NCBI RefSeq assembly: GCF_028640845.1
Contig: NC_080548.1
Coordinates: 18,721,321-18,785,320 of the forward strand
Reading direction: 5' to 3'
Length of the DNA: 64,000 nucleotides
From: Ahaetulla prasina
Lineage: Eukaryota > Chordata > Lepidosauria > Squamata > Colubridae
Shown here: piece by piece, positions 61,809-64,000 of the stretch
How the letters are laid out: every line of letters starts with the position of its first letter
Position numbering within the stretch: position 1 is the first letter of the stretch
Made by a program: the position numbers and the translations under genes
Notes under the pieces: model-generated
What the model was told of the DNA's origin: nothing
Seen by the model: the letters and a program-made list of their open reading frames with translations, nothing else
Databases searched by the model: none

Positions 61809-62225
61809 GCCAAAGGATATTGTTCTAATTGTTTCCCACATGTTCACACCACGTTCTGCAGCATTGACCAGAAGGAATGAAGGAGAGAGGGGTCATCGCA
61901 CACCCAAGGGCAAAAGAATGGTGTGTCCTTCCTTCTAAATTGTAAACAGAATGAACAACAGCCGGTTCTTGAGGAATTTAAAGCATCATTTTGGCTCCCT
62001 TTGCCTCTTTTCATTCAGGGTCTTCCTTATGCATTTACGGCGACCCTTTGTAAGTGTGCAATTTTGGGGCTTCTTCTGGCTGAACAATATTGTCTTATTG
62101 ATCTGAGTGCCTGGTGATCATCCCTATTTATTGTTTGTTATGACAATATCAAGCAAGGGTCATGGAAGCTGCGACCTGCCTTCCAAGTGAGGAGAAATCT
62201 TTCTTATCAATTTAAAAAAAATAAT
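61808..62225. other. Unique sequence
   Basis: Nothing recognised. Confidence 0.4.
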
Positions 62226-62905
62226 AATAACGAAATCTTAAAGCCTCTTTTTAAGATGTCTGTGGAGATTCTCAGTCATCCAGGTCATGGTTGTCCCCAA
62301 AGGTGCTTTTTTCAAGAGACAACTAGACTTTCTGGTTTTTCTCTGAATAGAATAGAATAGAATTTTATTGGCCAAGTGTGATTGGACACACAAGGAATTT
62401 GTCTTGGTGCATATGCTCTCAGTGTACATAAAAGAAAAGATACGTTCATCAAGGTACAACATTTACAACACAATTGATGGTCAATATATCAATATAAATC
62501 ATAAGGATTGCCAGCGACAAGTTATAATCATACAGTCATAAGTGGAAAGAGATTGGTGATGGGAACTATGAAACGATTAATAGTAGTGCAGATTCAGTAA
62601 ATAGTCTGACAGTGTTGATGGAATTATTTGTTTAGCAGAGTGATGGCCTTCGGGAAAAAACTGTTCTTGTGTCTAGTTGTTCTGGTGTGCAGTGCTCTAT
62701 AGCGTCATTTTGAGGGTAGGAGTTGAAACAGTTTATGTCCAGGATGCAAGTGATCTGCAAATATTTTCACGGCCCTCTTCTTCAGCTCTTCCCCACCATC
62801 CAGTCAAAGCTGGAGAAGCTTCTCGGATGAGAAGCAAAACGTCTTCAAGGAGAAACCAGAAAGTCCAGATGCCTCTTGAAAAAGCACATTTGGGACTCTT
62901 TTAAA
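62226..62905. mobile_element. Inverted copies of an unnamed repeat around an L3-like LINE
   Basis: The left arm (about 62253-62342, antisense) and right arm (about 62790-62905, sense) share 'gagaaaccagaaagtccag', 'cctcttgaaaaagcac' and 'atttggg'-type words. The L3-like LINE lies between them. The repeat's other word, 'gagaagcaaaacgtcttcaag', is common in reptile and fish repeats, but I cannot name the family. Confidence 0.6.
62343..62783 (-). mobile_element. L3-like LINE 3' end with short AATAG tail
   Basis: Tail at 62346-62362, then 'ttttattggccaagtgtgatt' and the shared UTR and ORF end up to 'atattttcacggccctctt'. Confidence 0.87.
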
Positions 62906-63089
62906 GATGCTCTTCCAATGGACAGCACCCGTATTCCACACCATTACTGAAGGTGAGGATGAAACGTCCACTAATACACTTTCCAAATGTTCTCAGATTC
63001 ATCATTAAGACTGAGCCAGTCCTTGAGAGGGAATAGATGATGCATGTTTCTGTTCGTTGAGTGTTTACATGGAATTTTATTTTAGAAAA

Positions 63090-63345
63090 CCATAATAACA
63101 ACAGCAATAGCAATAGCAATAGCATTTAGATTACACTCCACCCTCTGTAGTGCTTTACAGAGTTCTCTGAGTAGTTTACAATGTCATCATTATTTGCATA
63201 TTGCTGCCAACAATCTGAGTTCCTCATTTTACCGATCTTGGAAGGATGGAAGGCTGAGTCAACCTTGAGCCACTTAGGATCGAACTCCAGACTGTGGGTC
63301 TGGAGTTTGCTTCAATACTCTACTTAACCGCTGCTTAACTCACCA
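63090..63345 (-). mobile_element. tRNA SINE, ACASINE2/MIR-like type
   Basis: Antisense tail with 'agcaatagcaatagca' at the left, body 'ggaaggctgagtcaacc', head near 63340. The TCGAACTCC box B-like site is at about 63281. Confidence 0.75.
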
Positions 63346-63384
63346 GGGTGAGTGGAGATGTCAACTTAACCATCTTAGGCTGTA

Positions 63385-63772
63385 CAGGTAATCCTCGACT
63401 TGTGACCACAATTGAGCCCAACATTTCTGTGGCTAAGCGAGATAGTTGTTAAACGAATCCTGCCCCATTATACAACTTTTCTTGCCACAGTTGTTAAGCG
63501 AATCACTACAGCTGTTAAGCTAGTTGCATGATTATTAAGGGAATCTGGCTTCTGCATTGATTTTGCTTGTCAGAAGGTCGCAAAAGGGGATTGTATGACC
63601 CCCAGGACACTGCAACCATCATAAATGTGAATCAGTTGCAAAAGAATCTGAATTCTGATCATGGGACTATGGGGATGCTGCAACAGTCGTGAAAAATGAC
63701 CATAAGTCCCTTTTCCAGTACCATTTTAACTTTGAACCGTCACTAAAGGAAAGGTACGTTGAGAATGACGTG
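63385..63772. mobile_element. TA-MITE, complete (388 bp)
   Basis: Starts caggtaatcctcgac after TA and ends gagaatgacgtg before TA. Internal 'gttaagcgaatcactacag' and 'ctgatcatgggactatgggg' blocks. Confidence 0.85.
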
Positions 63773-63943
63773 TAGTTAGATTGGAGCTAAGGCATCTCTT
63801 GAAGTTGAATTGGTCTTTTGCTTATTGGTTTTACTGCTAATAGAGGTAAATCTAGTTTCGAGAAGGGAGGATGGAAGGATATGATAGCTTTCTTCGAAAG
63901 GACATTTATACTGAAGAAGACCAAGATCTGTTCAGTGTTAGAT

Positions 63944-64000
63944 AAAGGTAAAGGTTCTCCTCGCACATATGTGCTTGTCGTTCCTGACTCTAGGGGGTGG
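63944..64000 (-). mobile_element. Sauria SINE, cut by the window end
   Basis: 'aggtaaaggttctcctcgca' and 'cgttcctgactctagggggtgg' are the antisense 3' tail and body start. The remainder should lie beyond the window. Confidence 0.88.

Overview
This window looks like non-coding DNA from a squamate reptile, most likely a snake. I recognise no host protein-coding gene, rRNA, functional tRNA or CRISPR array. The lineage call rests on the repeat mix: full and partial Sauria SINEs, BovB (RTE) LINE 3' ends, CR1 and L2-type LINEs, a Penelope-like element, and a CR1/L3-like LINE whose 3' end runs into AATAG pentamer tracts. The AATAG tail is a hallmark reported for advanced snakes; that narrower call comes from general knowledge and not from any search. 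Nearly every long open frame is a LINE reverse-transcriptase fragment, an LTR, a minisatellite whose unit length divides by three, or a microsatellite.

Family nicknames used below. 'GC-hAT' elements have termini like CAGTGATGGCGAACC. 'CCGGTT' elements have termini like CAGGGGTGAAAT or CAGGGGTGGTATTC. 'Foldback' elements have termini like CAGGGGTCTCCAACC. All three groups usually carry 8-bp target-site duplications (TSDs), as hAT transposons do. 'TA-MITE' elements have termini like CAGGTAGTCCTCGAC and TA target duplications, as Tc1/mariner (Tigger/pogo) elements do. LTR-A, LTR-B and LTR-C are three solo-LTR families.

Layout. 0.6-5.8 kb: old L2-like LINE with a CCGGTT element, a solo LTR-A, a CCGGTT element, an L3-like LINE, a CR1, a foldback and a GC-hAT. 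7-13.9 kb: TA-MITE carrying two CCGGTT elements, a 27-bp minisatellite, a CR1 carrying two hAT elements, and another GC-hAT. 14-16.4 kb: mostly unique sequence. 16.4-18.8 kb: Penelope-like remnant carrying a GC-hAT, which itself carries an L3-like LINE, plus a second hAT MITE. 19.4-25.9 kb: dense MITE zone with one CR1 holding four inserts and a 42-bp minisatellite. 26.5-27.3 kb: BovB composite, repeated at 60.6-61.4 kb. 27.7-37 kb: SINEs, solo LTR-B and LTR-C copies, more MITEs, and a CR1 split by a GC-hAT. 38-39.7 kb: TA-MITE split by a CR1 and a well-preserved L2-type LINE 3' half. 40-50 kb: SINEs, MITEs, CR1, L1 and Sauria SINE. 51-63 kb: L3-like LINEs, LTR-B, LTR-A, SINEs and BovB. The window ends inside a Sauria SINE.

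The parts do not cooperate as a pathway. The value of the window is its layered insertion history: many intact TSDs let the order of insertions be read directly. The most unusual signal is an open frame that enters both LTR-A and LTR-B at the same phase and runs through U3 toward the promoter (to about 34 bp before the TATA box in the first LTR-A copy).
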